DNA of 64,000 nt from Prochlorococcus sp. AG-402-N10 (lineage in GTDB: Bacteria > Cyanobacteriota > Cyanobacteriia > PCC-6307 > Cyanobiaceae). Of this stretch, positions 57,159 through 64,000 are shown one piece after another. The notes below the pieces were generated by a model. It saw only the letters and a list, made by a program, of their open reading frames with translations, had not been told where the DNA came from and did no database searches. The stretch is taken from contig QCIU01000003.1 of NCBI GenBank assembly GCA_003216465.1, positions 62,001-126,000 of the forward strand, in the 5' to 3' direction. Position 1 is the first letter of the stretch; every line of letters begins with the position of its first letter. The position numbers and the translations under genes were made by a program.

Positions 57159-58619
57159 TTGTCTAGAAATGATTTAGATAAAATAAAATTTGGAACTGAT
57201 GGTTGGAGAGGAATAATTGGTTTTGATTTTAATCTATCAAATCTCTCTAGGGTGGTTGTAGCTTCATGTCAGGAATTACATTATCAATACTTCAAAGAAA
57301 CTAATTCAAAAAAAATACTTATAGGTTATGATCGTCGATTCATGGCAAATGAGTTTGCGAAGGCAATAGCCTGTTTTGTGAAGGGATGTGGTTTCGAACC
57401 TATTTTGTCTAATAGTTCTGTGCCAACACCCTCCTGTAGCTTGTATGCTAACAAATTCAAATTTTTAGGTTGTTTAGTTATTACTGCAAGTCATAATCCA
57501 TATAATTGGCTTGGTTTAAAGATTAAAAGTTTTAAAGGATGTTCTGTGGATGAATCTTTTACAAGGGAAGTTGAAAAAAGGTTACTTCTGGGAAACTCAA
57601 TTAGTAGATCAAAGGTTTCTTGTGAAGAAGTTGATATCAAGAAATTTCATTTAAATCAGATTAAATCTAATTTTAATGTGGATTTTATTTTTAATAAATT
57701 AAAGAAAATGAAATTGCATATTTATGTTGATTCTATGCATGGTTCAGCAGCAAATTGTATTAGTCAGATCTTTGATGATTATGAATCAAAAATATTTACT
57801 GAAATTAGAGCAGATTATGATCCTTTTTTTGGAGGTAATCCTCCAGAGCCACTTATGCAATATTTAGATAATTTGACTGAAATATTAGCAAGAAATTCCA
57901 AAAAAGATTTTAAAACTTTAGGGATAGTTTTTGATGGTGATGGAGATAGGATTGCTGTTATTGATGAAAAAGGAAGATTTTGTAGTACGCAAGCTTTAAT
58001 ACCATTTTTTATAAGTTATTTGGGAGAAAAGAATAAGAATTCATATCCAGTTCTTAAAACTGTTAGTGGCTCAGACATTATTAGTAATATCGCAAAAAAA
58101 CAGGATAGAGAGGTTTTTGAACTACCTGTAGGTTTCAAATATATTGCAAAAAAAATGATTGAGGAAAAAATATTTATTGGAGGAGAAGAATCAGGAGGTG
58201 TAGGTTTCGGAGATTATATGCCCGAGAGAGATGCTTTATATGCCGCTATGATTTTATTAAATGGAATAGCGGAAAATTCAAAATATCTTTGTGAAACTTT
58301 AGATGAAATTGAAGAAAAATTTGGACCAAGTTTTTATAGAAGAATTGATATTAAATTCCCAAACCAGTCAGAAAAAGACATTTTTAAAAAATTTATTCAT
58401 AATAATATTCCTTCAGAAATTTGTGGTCATAAGATTTTAGATATTTCAGATATAGACGGTTTAAAATTGAGAATGGATAATAATTTTTGGCTATTATTTA
58501 GGTTCTCGGGAACCGAGCCTCTTTTAAGAATATATTGTGAAGCAACATCAGAAAAAAATTTAAATAAGGTTTTAGAATGGAGCCAAAAATTTATAAATAT
58601 TGTGAAAAATAAGAAATGA
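57159..58619 (+). CDS. Phosphoglucomutase/phosphomannomutase family protein
   Basis: The 486-residue alpha-D-phosphohexomutase uses a TTG start. It has FGTDGWRGIIG, the phosphoserine loop VITASHNPYNWLG, the magnesium loop VFDGDGDRIAV, the specificity loop GGEESGGVGF and the phosphate loop RFSGTEPLLRI. GEESGG is the phosphoglucomutase or mannomutase form and differs from the GEQSGH of GlmM at 24266-25624. The exact sugar is uncertain. It overlaps rdgB by four bases. Confidence 0.9.
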   Translation: MSRNDLDKIKFGTDGWRGIIGFDFNLSNLSRVVVASCQELHYQYFKETNSKKILIGYDRRFMANEFAKAIACFVKGCGFEPILSNSSVPTPSCSLYANKFKFLGCLVITASHNPYNWLGLKIKSFKGCSVDESFTREVEKRLLLGNSISRSKVSCEEVDIKKFHLNQIKSNFNVDFIFNKLKKMKLHIYVDSMHGSAANCISQIFDDYESKIFTEIRADYDPFFGGNPPEPLMQYLDNLTEILARNSKKDFKTLGIVFDGDGDRIAVIDEKGRFCSTQALIPFFISYLGEKNKNSYPVLKTVSGSDIISNIAKKQDREVFELPVGFKYIAKKMIEEKIFIGGEESGGVGFGDYMPERDALYAAMILLNGIAENSKYLCETLDEIEEKFGPSFYRRIDIKFPNQSEKDIFKKFIHNNIPSEICGHKILDISDIDGLKLRMDNNFWLLFRFSGTEPLLRIYCEATSEKNLNKVLEWSQKFINIVKNKK

Positions 58620-59191
58620 AAAGATTATATTTAGCAAGTAAAAATCAGGGCAAAATTGAAGAATATAAAAAATTACTGTTAGAAGTAAATTGCCAATTAT
58701 TACTTCAACCAGAATCAATAGAAGTTGAAGAAAATGGTGTTACATTTAGGGAGAATGCGATCAAAAAAGCCAGTGAAGTTTCTCAGAAGACAAGAAACTA
58801 TGCTATTGCAGATGACTCGGGAATATGTATTGATGCCTTAGATGGTAAGCCAGGAATTTACTCATCTAGATATGCCGAAAATGATCAAAAAAGAATAGAA
58901 AGGATTTTAACTGAACTCGATGGAGAAGAAAATAGAGGCGCATTTTTCATCGCAAATATTTGTGTTTGTTCTCCTAATGGGAATGTGATTCTAGAATCAG
59001 AAGCTAAATGTTTTGGAAATATTATCCATAAACCAAGAGGAAAAAGTGGTTTTGGTTATGATCCTATTTTTGAGGAGATATCAAGTAAACTAACTTTTGC
59101 TGAGATGAATCATGACTTAAAAGATTTATGTAGTCATCGTGGGAAAGCACTTAAAAAAATTATTCCCCAATTATTAAAAATATTTGCCTGA
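58616..59191 (+). CDS. rdgB: Non-canonical purine NTP pyrophosphatase
   Basis: RdgB/HAM1 removes dITP and XTP from the nucleotide pool. The 191 residues show LASKNQGKIEEYK, the ADDSGICIDALDGKPGIYSSRYA core and the SGFGYDPIF signature. The start ATG overlaps the phosphohexomutase stop. Its own stop abuts that of the carotenoid oxygenase on the other strand. Confidence 0.96.
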   Translation: MKRLYLASKNQGKIEEYKKLLLEVNCQLLLQPESIEVEENGVTFRENAIKKASEVSQKTRNYAIADDSGICIDALDGKPGIYSSRYAENDQKRIERILTELDGEENRGAFFIANICVCSPNGNVILESEAKCFGNIIHKPRGKSGFGYDPIFEEISSKLTFAEMNHDLKDLCSHRGKALKKIIPQLLKIFA

Positions 59192-60718
59192 TTAATTTTT
59201 AACCCAAGATCCATGAAGGCCATGGGGAATTGAGATTGGCAATTCATAAACAGCTAATTTTTTTAAGTCTTTTGCGTCTAATATCACTAAATCGCTTCCT
59301 CTTCTTTCTCCGTTCCATAGAAGTATAAATAAAAATCCCTCATCTTCTTTTGAAGAGTTTTCTGATGGAACCATAATTGGTTCACTAACAAATCCACTTG
59401 GACCTGCTGACCAAGAAATCTCTTCCTTAGAAGTTAAATTTATTTTTTTTATTGCTTGAAGTGGAGCGTTCCCAAACTTTCGAGATGTGCTTGCCATCCA
59501 ACTAAAAGTTGCTTTTAATCCTAAGTTTTTAGGATTAACAACAGCAAATTCACAACATTGTTCACTGAAAGTTTCAAGTTCACAAGTTTTTGTCTTTAGA
59601 TCGATAATTGATCTTTTCAGTTTTCCTTCTGGATATTTATCAAAGTCAATATCCCTAAAATTCTCGTCTGGACCAACTGATGGGAAATCATCATAAAAAA
59701 TACTATCTAATACGATTTTGGAATCTTTTTCAAATGCATTTACATGATGAAAAACGAATCCTTCTGGAGCATCTATTGTTAAAGGAGGCTGTCCCCTAAA
59801 TAATCCACTTTCTCTGGGGATGATAAAAAACTTTGCCTTTTTATTTGGGTTTGACTTTAGACATTGTGCTGCTCCTCTTTGACCCATTACAAATGGAAGA
59901 GGATTGAAATCAATAGCATTCTGTAAAAATATTGCCCAATTAGTTGTGATTGCGAAATCATGAAGGAATGCAAAGCCATTAAAGGTATCTTTTCTGTCAC
60001 AAATGAGCTCTCCAGAATTTGTACCAGCGTTATCAAATTCCATTAATCTAATGGTACTTTTTGGCCCGGTTTGTACTCCAAAAGTGACTAAAAGTTCTGA
60101 AGATGCATTTGAGTTTAGGTCTATTTTGGGATGAGCACTGAATGCTTCGTTAGGCTTAAGTACCCCTTTTAATGTTGTTAAACCAATAGTGTCAAGACTA
60201 TCAGGATCCATTGCATGTGGACCTGCTGCTTCCCATAATGCGAGAATTTCATCTCCTAATTTGATGACATGTGTATTAGCGATATTCTTGAATTTTAGAT
60301 CTAATGCATTATTTAAAATTCCTCCATTTTTTTGTGTTCCAAAAACACCTCTATAAATAAATTTATTTATTTTTTCTTCTTCCAAATAGCCTTTAGTTTT
60401 AACAAATCTATTTGTTAAGAATGGCTGACCATTTTCGAATTTTATGGATGTTATCATTCCATCACCATCAAATGGATGATGAACCCATTGTCCACCTCTC
60501 TCTAATATTCCTGGTCCATTTCTTAATAATGTTCCATTTAGATTTTTAATATTATTACCTTTGCTAATTGTTAGAGGCTCATTAGTTAGCTCCTTTTCTA
60601 CATTTTGATAAGCACTTGACCAATCTTCTTTATTAAAAATTTTAAATTTATCAATTTTTTTATCTTGTAAATTAGTCACAACAAAAGAATCACTTAATCT
60701 ATCTTCGCCAAAAATCAA
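59192..60718 (-). CDS. Carotenoid cleavage oxygenase
   Basis: The 508-residue protein is of the RPE65/carotenoid oxygenase family, a seven-bladed propeller with an iron held by four histidines. These are seen in EAAGPHAMDP, FLHDFAITTNW, FVFHHVNAFE and the C-terminal HGLHGSW. The start used is TTG, with no nearby ATG. Members cleave carotenoids or apocarotenals; the substrate here is unknown. It lies 33 bp downstream of hisB on the same strand. Confidence 0.92.
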   Translation of the reverse strand: MIFGEDRLSDSFVVTNLQDKKIDKFKIFNKEDWSSAYQNVEKELTNEPLTISKGNNIKNLNGTLLRNGPGILERGGQWVHHPFDGDGMITSIKFENGQPFLTNRFVKTKGYLEEEKINKFIYRGVFGTQKNGGILNNALDLKFKNIANTHVIKLGDEILALWEAAGPHAMDPDSLDTIGLTTLKGVLKPNEAFSAHPKIDLNSNASSELLVTFGVQTGPKSTIRLMEFDNAGTNSGELICDRKDTFNGFAFLHDFAITTNWAIFLQNAIDFNPLPFVMGQRGAAQCLKSNPNKKAKFFIIPRESGLFRGQPPLTIDAPEGFVFHHVNAFEKDSKIVLDSIFYDDFPSVGPDENFRDIDFDKYPEGKLKRSIIDLKTKTCELETFSEQCCEFAVVNPKNLGLKATFSWMASTSRKFGNAPLQAIKKINLTSKEEISWSAGPSGFVSEPIMVPSENSSKEDEGFLFILLWNGERRGSDLVILDAKDLKKLAVYELPISIPHGLHGSWVKN

Positions 60719-60751
60719 CTGAATTGTGGCTGATTCGAAAAAATTTCTATT

Positions 60752-61357
60752 TTATTGTTTTTCTAACATTCCTTTACTGCTTGGAATTGAATCAGATCTT
60801 CTTGGATCTATTTCGGTAGCCATTCTCATTGCTCTTGAAAAAGCTTTAAAGCACGCCTCAACTATGTGATGTGAATTACTGCCTCGTATTTGATTAATAT
60901 GCAGAGTAATACCGCTGTTATTTACAAAGGCAATAAAAAACTCTCTTACTAGTTCAGTATCATAATTTCCTATTCTAGGAGCTTTTAATTGAAGATCATA
61001 AGATAGATGCGGTCTACCAGAGCAGTCTAAAGTAACTTGAACTAATGCTTCATCTAATGGGGCAAAGAAATGTCCAAATCTGCTTATTCCTTTTCTTTCT
61101 CCCAAGGCTTTTGAAAATGCTTTGCCTAATGCGATTCCTACATCTTCATTTGTATGGTGATCATCAATATAGGTATCTCCAATTGCTTTTATTTTTAAAT
61201 CGAACAAACCATGACTGGATATTTGATGAAGCATATGATCTAAGAATGGTATCCCGGTATCAATCTCAGAAATTCCATTTCCATCTAAGTTTATAAATAC
61301 AGAAATATCTGTTTCATTCGTTTTTCTTTTTATTTCAGATTGCCTTAGAGATGACAT
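60752..61357 (-). CDS. hisB: Imidazoleglycerol-phosphate dehydratase
   Basis: HisB carries out the sixth step of histidine synthesis and binds manganese through histidine clusters. The 201 residues have [11 protein letters not shown], the metal site [14 protein letters not shown], and the second site [14 protein letters not shown]. It is the single-domain enzyme without a fused phosphatase. It lies 20 bp downstream of fabI. Confidence 0.97.
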   Translation of the reverse strand: MSSLRQSEIKRKTNETDISVFINLDGNGISEIDTGIPFLDHMLHQISSHGLFDLKIKAIGDTYIDDHHTNEDVGIALGKAFSKALGERKGISRFGHFFAPLDEALVQVTLDCSGRPHLSYDLQLKAPRIGNYDTELVREFFIAFVNNSGITLHINQIRGSNSHHIVEACFKAFSRAMRMATEIDPRRSDSIPSSKGMLEKQ

Positions 61358-61377
61358 TTTTATGCAAATTACTTAGT

Positions 61378-62160
61378 TTACATTCCATTAATGCAGTAAC
61401 CCGCATCAACATAAATTGTTTGGCCTGAAATGCCGCTAGAGAGATCACTTAATAAAAAAGCAGCTGTATTACCTACTTCTGTTTGAGTGACTGTTCTGCG
61501 TAAAGGAGCCTTTTCTTCAACATTGTGAATCATATCTAAAATGCCACCTATAGCAGAACTCGCAAGTGTTCTTATAGGCCCAGCACTTATTGCGTTAACT
61601 CTAACTTGTTTTTCGGGACCAAGTTCTGCAGAAAGATATCTGACTGAAGCTTCTAAAGCTGCTTTAGCAACCCCCATCACGTTATAGTTAGGAATCGCCC
61701 TTTCTGAACCTAAATAAGTTAATGAGACAACTCCAGCACCATCACTAAAAAGTGGTTTTGCTGCTTTACATAAAGGTGCTAACGAATACGCACTTATATT
61801 AAGAGCCCTATCAAAACCCTCTGAAGTGGTAGCACTATAATCTCCAATCAATTCATCGCGTCCTGCAAATGCTAGGCAGTGAACTAATCCGTCAATTTGC
61901 CCCCAATTGTCTTTTATATTTTTAAAGATTTCTTCAATTTGAGCGGGATTTTGAACATCAAGAGGCAAAAATAACGATGGGTTTAAAGGTTCAGTTAGTT
62001 CTCTAACTTTAGACTCGAATCTTCCCTTATCATCAGGCAAATATGTGATTCCAAGTTCTGCGCCAGCTTTTGAAAGTTGTTGAGCTATACCCCATGCTAT
62101 TGAACGATTGTTGGCAATTCCCGTAACAAGAATTTTTTTGCCATTTAGATTTAGAAGCAT
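61378..62160 (-). CDS. fabI: Enoyl-[acyl-carrier-protein] reductase [NADH]
   Basis: FabI is the last reductase of the fatty acid elongation cycle. The 260-residue short-chain dehydrogenase has ILVTGIANNRSIAWGIAQ for NADH binding, HCLAFAGRDE, the active-site tyrosine and lysine in YNVMGVAKAALE, and the typical RVNAISAGPIRTLASSAI. It lies upstream of hisB and is divergent from the thioredoxin-fold gene. Confidence 0.97.
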   Translation of the reverse strand: MLLNLNGKKILVTGIANNRSIAWGIAQQLSKAGAELGITYLPDDKGRFESKVRELTEPLNPSLFLPLDVQNPAQIEEIFKNIKDNWGQIDGLVHCLAFAGRDELIGDYSATTSEGFDRALNISAYSLAPLCKAAKPLFSDGAGVVSLTYLGSERAIPNYNVMGVAKAALEASVRYLSAELGPEKQVRVNAISAGPIRTLASSAIGGILDMIHNVEEKAPLRRTVTQTEVGNTAAFLLSDLSSGISGQTIYVDAGYCINGM

Positions 62161-62259
62161 TTTGTTTATTATTTCTATTATTCTCCTATATAAAAGTACC
62201 CATCTTTACGGATTACTTCAAAATATACAATAATTTTCAAATATCAAAGAATTTTTAAC

Positions 62260-62859
62260 TTGAACATGGTAAGAACAAACTCTATGGTTTTGGAATTAGG
62301 TTTTCAATTACCGAATTTCGAAATGTTAAATGCTAATTCTTCAGAAAATGAATATTTTAATTCTCATAATCTAGATAATCGGCATTTACTTTTAATGTTT
62401 ATTTGTGCTCATTGCCCATTTGTTAAATATATTGAGAATCAAATTTTCACCTTAAGTAAACAAATTGAAAATACAGTTCAAACAGTTGCAATTTCTAGTA
62501 ATGATATTGTCACTCATCCTTCAGATTCTCCTAAAAATTTGAGATTACAGGCACAAACACAGGGATGGAGTTTTCCTTATCTATACGATGAAAATCAAAA
62601 TTTTGCTAAGGAATTAAAAGCGGCTTGCACCCCAGATTTTTATCTTTTTTCAAATGAAGGAGATGGTGATTTTTTATTGTATTATCATGGTCAATTAGAC
62701 GATAGTAGACCAGGTAATAATATCCCTCTATCTGGAAAAGATTTGCGTTCTGCTGTAAAAGATTTGAATCAAGATAATTCTTATCCTTCAAATCAGATGC
62801 CTTCTTTAGGTTGCAATATAAAATGGACTCCTGGTAAAGAACCAAGTTGGTTTAAATGA
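62260..62859 (+). CDS. Thioredoxin-fold, AhpC/TSA-like protein
   Basis: The 199-residue protein has a CAHCPFVKY motif near residue 48 after a beta-strand (LLLMFICAHCPF), and TPDFYLF in the cis-proline position. This is the pattern of redoxin/peroxiredoxin-like proteins seen widely in bacteria. A TTG at 62260 and an ATG at 62266 both fit as start. The substrate is unknown. It precedes the DegT-type gene by 53 bp. Confidence 0.82.
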   Translation: MNMVRTNSMVLELGFQLPNFEMLNANSSENEYFNSHNLDNRHLLLMFICAHCPFVKYIENQIFTLSKQIENTVQTVAISSNDIVTHPSDSPKNLRLQAQTQGWSFPYLYDENQNFAKELKAACTPDFYLFSNEGDGDFLLYYHGQLDDSRPGNNIPLSGKDLRSAVKDLNQDNSYPSNQMPSLGCNIKWTPGKEPSWFK

Positions 62860-62912
62860 ATTAAAAATTTTTTTAACCCATAGAAATATGGTTTAGGGTT
62901 AATATATTTACT

Positions 62913-64000
62913 ATGCAGATACCTCCATTTACTTTAAATAGGCAGTACCACGAAATTGGCTCAGAAATTGAGAGTGAGGTTTTTAAAGTTTTAAAAGGGG
63001 GCCAGTATATTGGAGGACAAGAAATTGCCAAATTTGAGGAGAGTTTTTCAAATCTGATTGGTGTTCAAAATACTATTGGATGTAATAGTGGAACTGATGC
63101 TTTAGTATTAGCTTTGCGCGCATTAGATATTGGTGCGGGTGATGAAGTTATTACCTCATCTTTTAGCTTTTTTGCAACTGCAGAGGCTATTAGTGCAGTT
63201 GGTGCTAATCCTGTTTTGGTAGATATAGATCCAGAAACTTATCTCATTAATACTGAACTAATAGAACAAGAAATAAATTCTAATACCAAGGCAATTATGC
63301 CAGTTCATCTATTTGGTAATGCAGTGAATATGACCTTAATAAAATCTTTGGCCAAGAAATATGACTTAAAAGTAATTGAAGATTGTGCTCAGGCAACATG
63401 CACAATGTGGGAAAATTCCAAAGTTGGTAGTATCGGTGATATAGGCTGTTTTAGCTTTTTCCCTACTAAAAATTTAGGAGCTGCTGGAGATGGTGGAGCA
63501 GTAACAACTTCAGATCAGGAGATTGCAAAAAAAATTAGAGAACTGGCTGTTCATGGCAGTCCAATAAGATATCATCATACCCAAATTGGATATAACAGCA
63601 GACTTGATACCATTCAAGCTGCCATATTAAACATTAAAATTAAATATATTTATAAGTGGATTAATAATCGCCAAAAAATTGCTAATAATTACCTTGATTT
63701 ATTAGAAAAAAATCCATTTATTAGTTTTCCAAAAATTAGCTCTGATTCAATTTCCCATTCTTGGAATCAATTTGTCATCAAATTAAGAAACGATAAATAT
63801 TTTTTAAATGAAGATTTTTCAAATTTATATGATACTGATTGCAAAAAATACTATTCCTTGAGGAATTTAGTAAAACAAAAACTTTTTGAAAAAGGTATTA
63901 ATTCAATTATTTATTATCCAATTCCAATACACGCACAAATAGCTTACAAAAATCAAAATTTTTCTAGAACAAAACTCATTAATACAGAGAGAATTTGTAC
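62913..64000 (+). CDS. DegT/DnrJ/EryC1/StrS family aminotransferase (3' end outside window)
   Basis: The frame is open from the ATG at 62913 to the window end (362 codons). The PLP-dependent fold is clear: GCNSGTDALVLALRAL for cofactor binding, EDCAQATC with the aspartate, and FFPTKNLGAAGDGGA with the PLP lysine. Family members make amino sugars for surface polysaccharides. The partner genes would lie beyond the window. The nearby SRLDTIQAAIL segment is the usual family end of the active site. Confidence 0.94.
   Translation, partial: MQIPPFTLNRQYHEIGSEIESEVFKVLKGGQYIGGQEIAKFEESFSNLIGVQNTIGCNSGTDALVLALRALDIGAGDEVITSSFSFFATAEAISAVGANPVLVDIDPETYLINTELIEQEINSNTKAIMPVHLFGNAVNMTLIKSLAKKYDLKVIEDCAQATCTMWENSKVGSIGDIGCFSFFPTKNLGAAGDGGAVTTSDQEIAKKIRELAVHGSPIRYHHTQIGYNSRLDTIQAAILNIKIKYIYKWINNRQKIANNYLDLLEKNPFISFPKISSDSISHSWNQFVIKLRNDKYFLNEDFSNLYDTDCKKYYSLRNLVKQKLFEKGINSIIYYPIPIHAQIAYKNQNFSRTKLINTERIC

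Overview
The window is chromosomal DNA from a marine picocyanobacterium, almost certainly a high-light-type Prochlorococcus. The evidence is a very AT-rich, tightly packed genome, photosystem II genes (psbA twice, psbO, psbH, psbN, psbI, psbK), a short CP12, NtcA, CrtR and many small proteins of families restricted to cyanobacteria (DUF2555, DUF3084, DUF3146, DUF3155, DUF3177, DUF3181, Ycf20, Ycf66). There is no phage, insertion sequence, integrase or CRISPR array. The content is core chromosome. The exact strain cannot be named from sequence reading alone.

Layout. 1-4.8 kb: end of mutS2, obg, a small protein, cp12, a GST-like gene and an aspartoacylase gene. 4.86-7.95 kb: two psbA copies inside a 1,239-bp direct repeat, each with its own promoter, hairpin leader and terminator, separated by a 613-bp spacer with two possible small ORFs. 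8-18.8 kb: aroC, then ftsH, sat and psbO on the minus strand, coaBC, small cyanobacterial genes, pyrB, a methylpurine-DNA glycosylase, gatC and crtR. 18.9-28.1 kb: tRNA-Leu, ycf66, ileS, trmB, glmM, a thioredoxin-like protein and a tight minus-strand operon (BtuR/CobO-like, dcd, thyX). 28.2-32.3 kb: ntcA with a textbook NtcA-type promoter, a DUF3084 gene, an RNase H-like gene, pth and psbH/psbN/psbI. 32.3-41.2 kb: an LptD-like outer-membrane gene, the glyA-cinA-leuC-leuD operon, tRNA-Arg and murJ. 41.3-51.7 kb: sfsA, the ammonium transporter amt, ispH, a DoxX gene, purH, a sensor kinase, cobS, tgt and psbK. 51.7-64 kb: an oxidoreductase, a CorC-like protein, tRNA-Met, pyrE, ygfZ, a RecB-like nuclease, a phosphohexomutase, rdgB, a carotenoid oxygenase, hisB, fabI, a thioredoxin-fold protein and a truncated DegT-type aminotransferase.

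How the parts fit together. Photosystem II synthesis and repair (psbA, psbO, psbH, psbN, psbI, psbK, ftsH) and nitrogen control (ntcA and its likely target amt) stand out. DNA precursor supply is served by dcd and thyX, beside a cobalamin-related protein. Many tail-to-tail gene pairs abut or overlap by a few bases without terminators.

The most unusual signals are these: the perfect psbA tandem repeat; a compact four-stem RNA-like element at 48287-48364 just downstream of a -10 box; three conserved genes (methylpurine-DNA glycosylase, crtR, cobS) whose N-termini have no ATG, GTG or TTG start; a BtuR/CobO homologue that has lost its P-loop; a 22-bp dyad over the likely -35 region of its operon; and a terminator-like hairpin in the leader of the NtcA-controlled amt gene. 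All conclusions come from reading the sequence. No database search was run.
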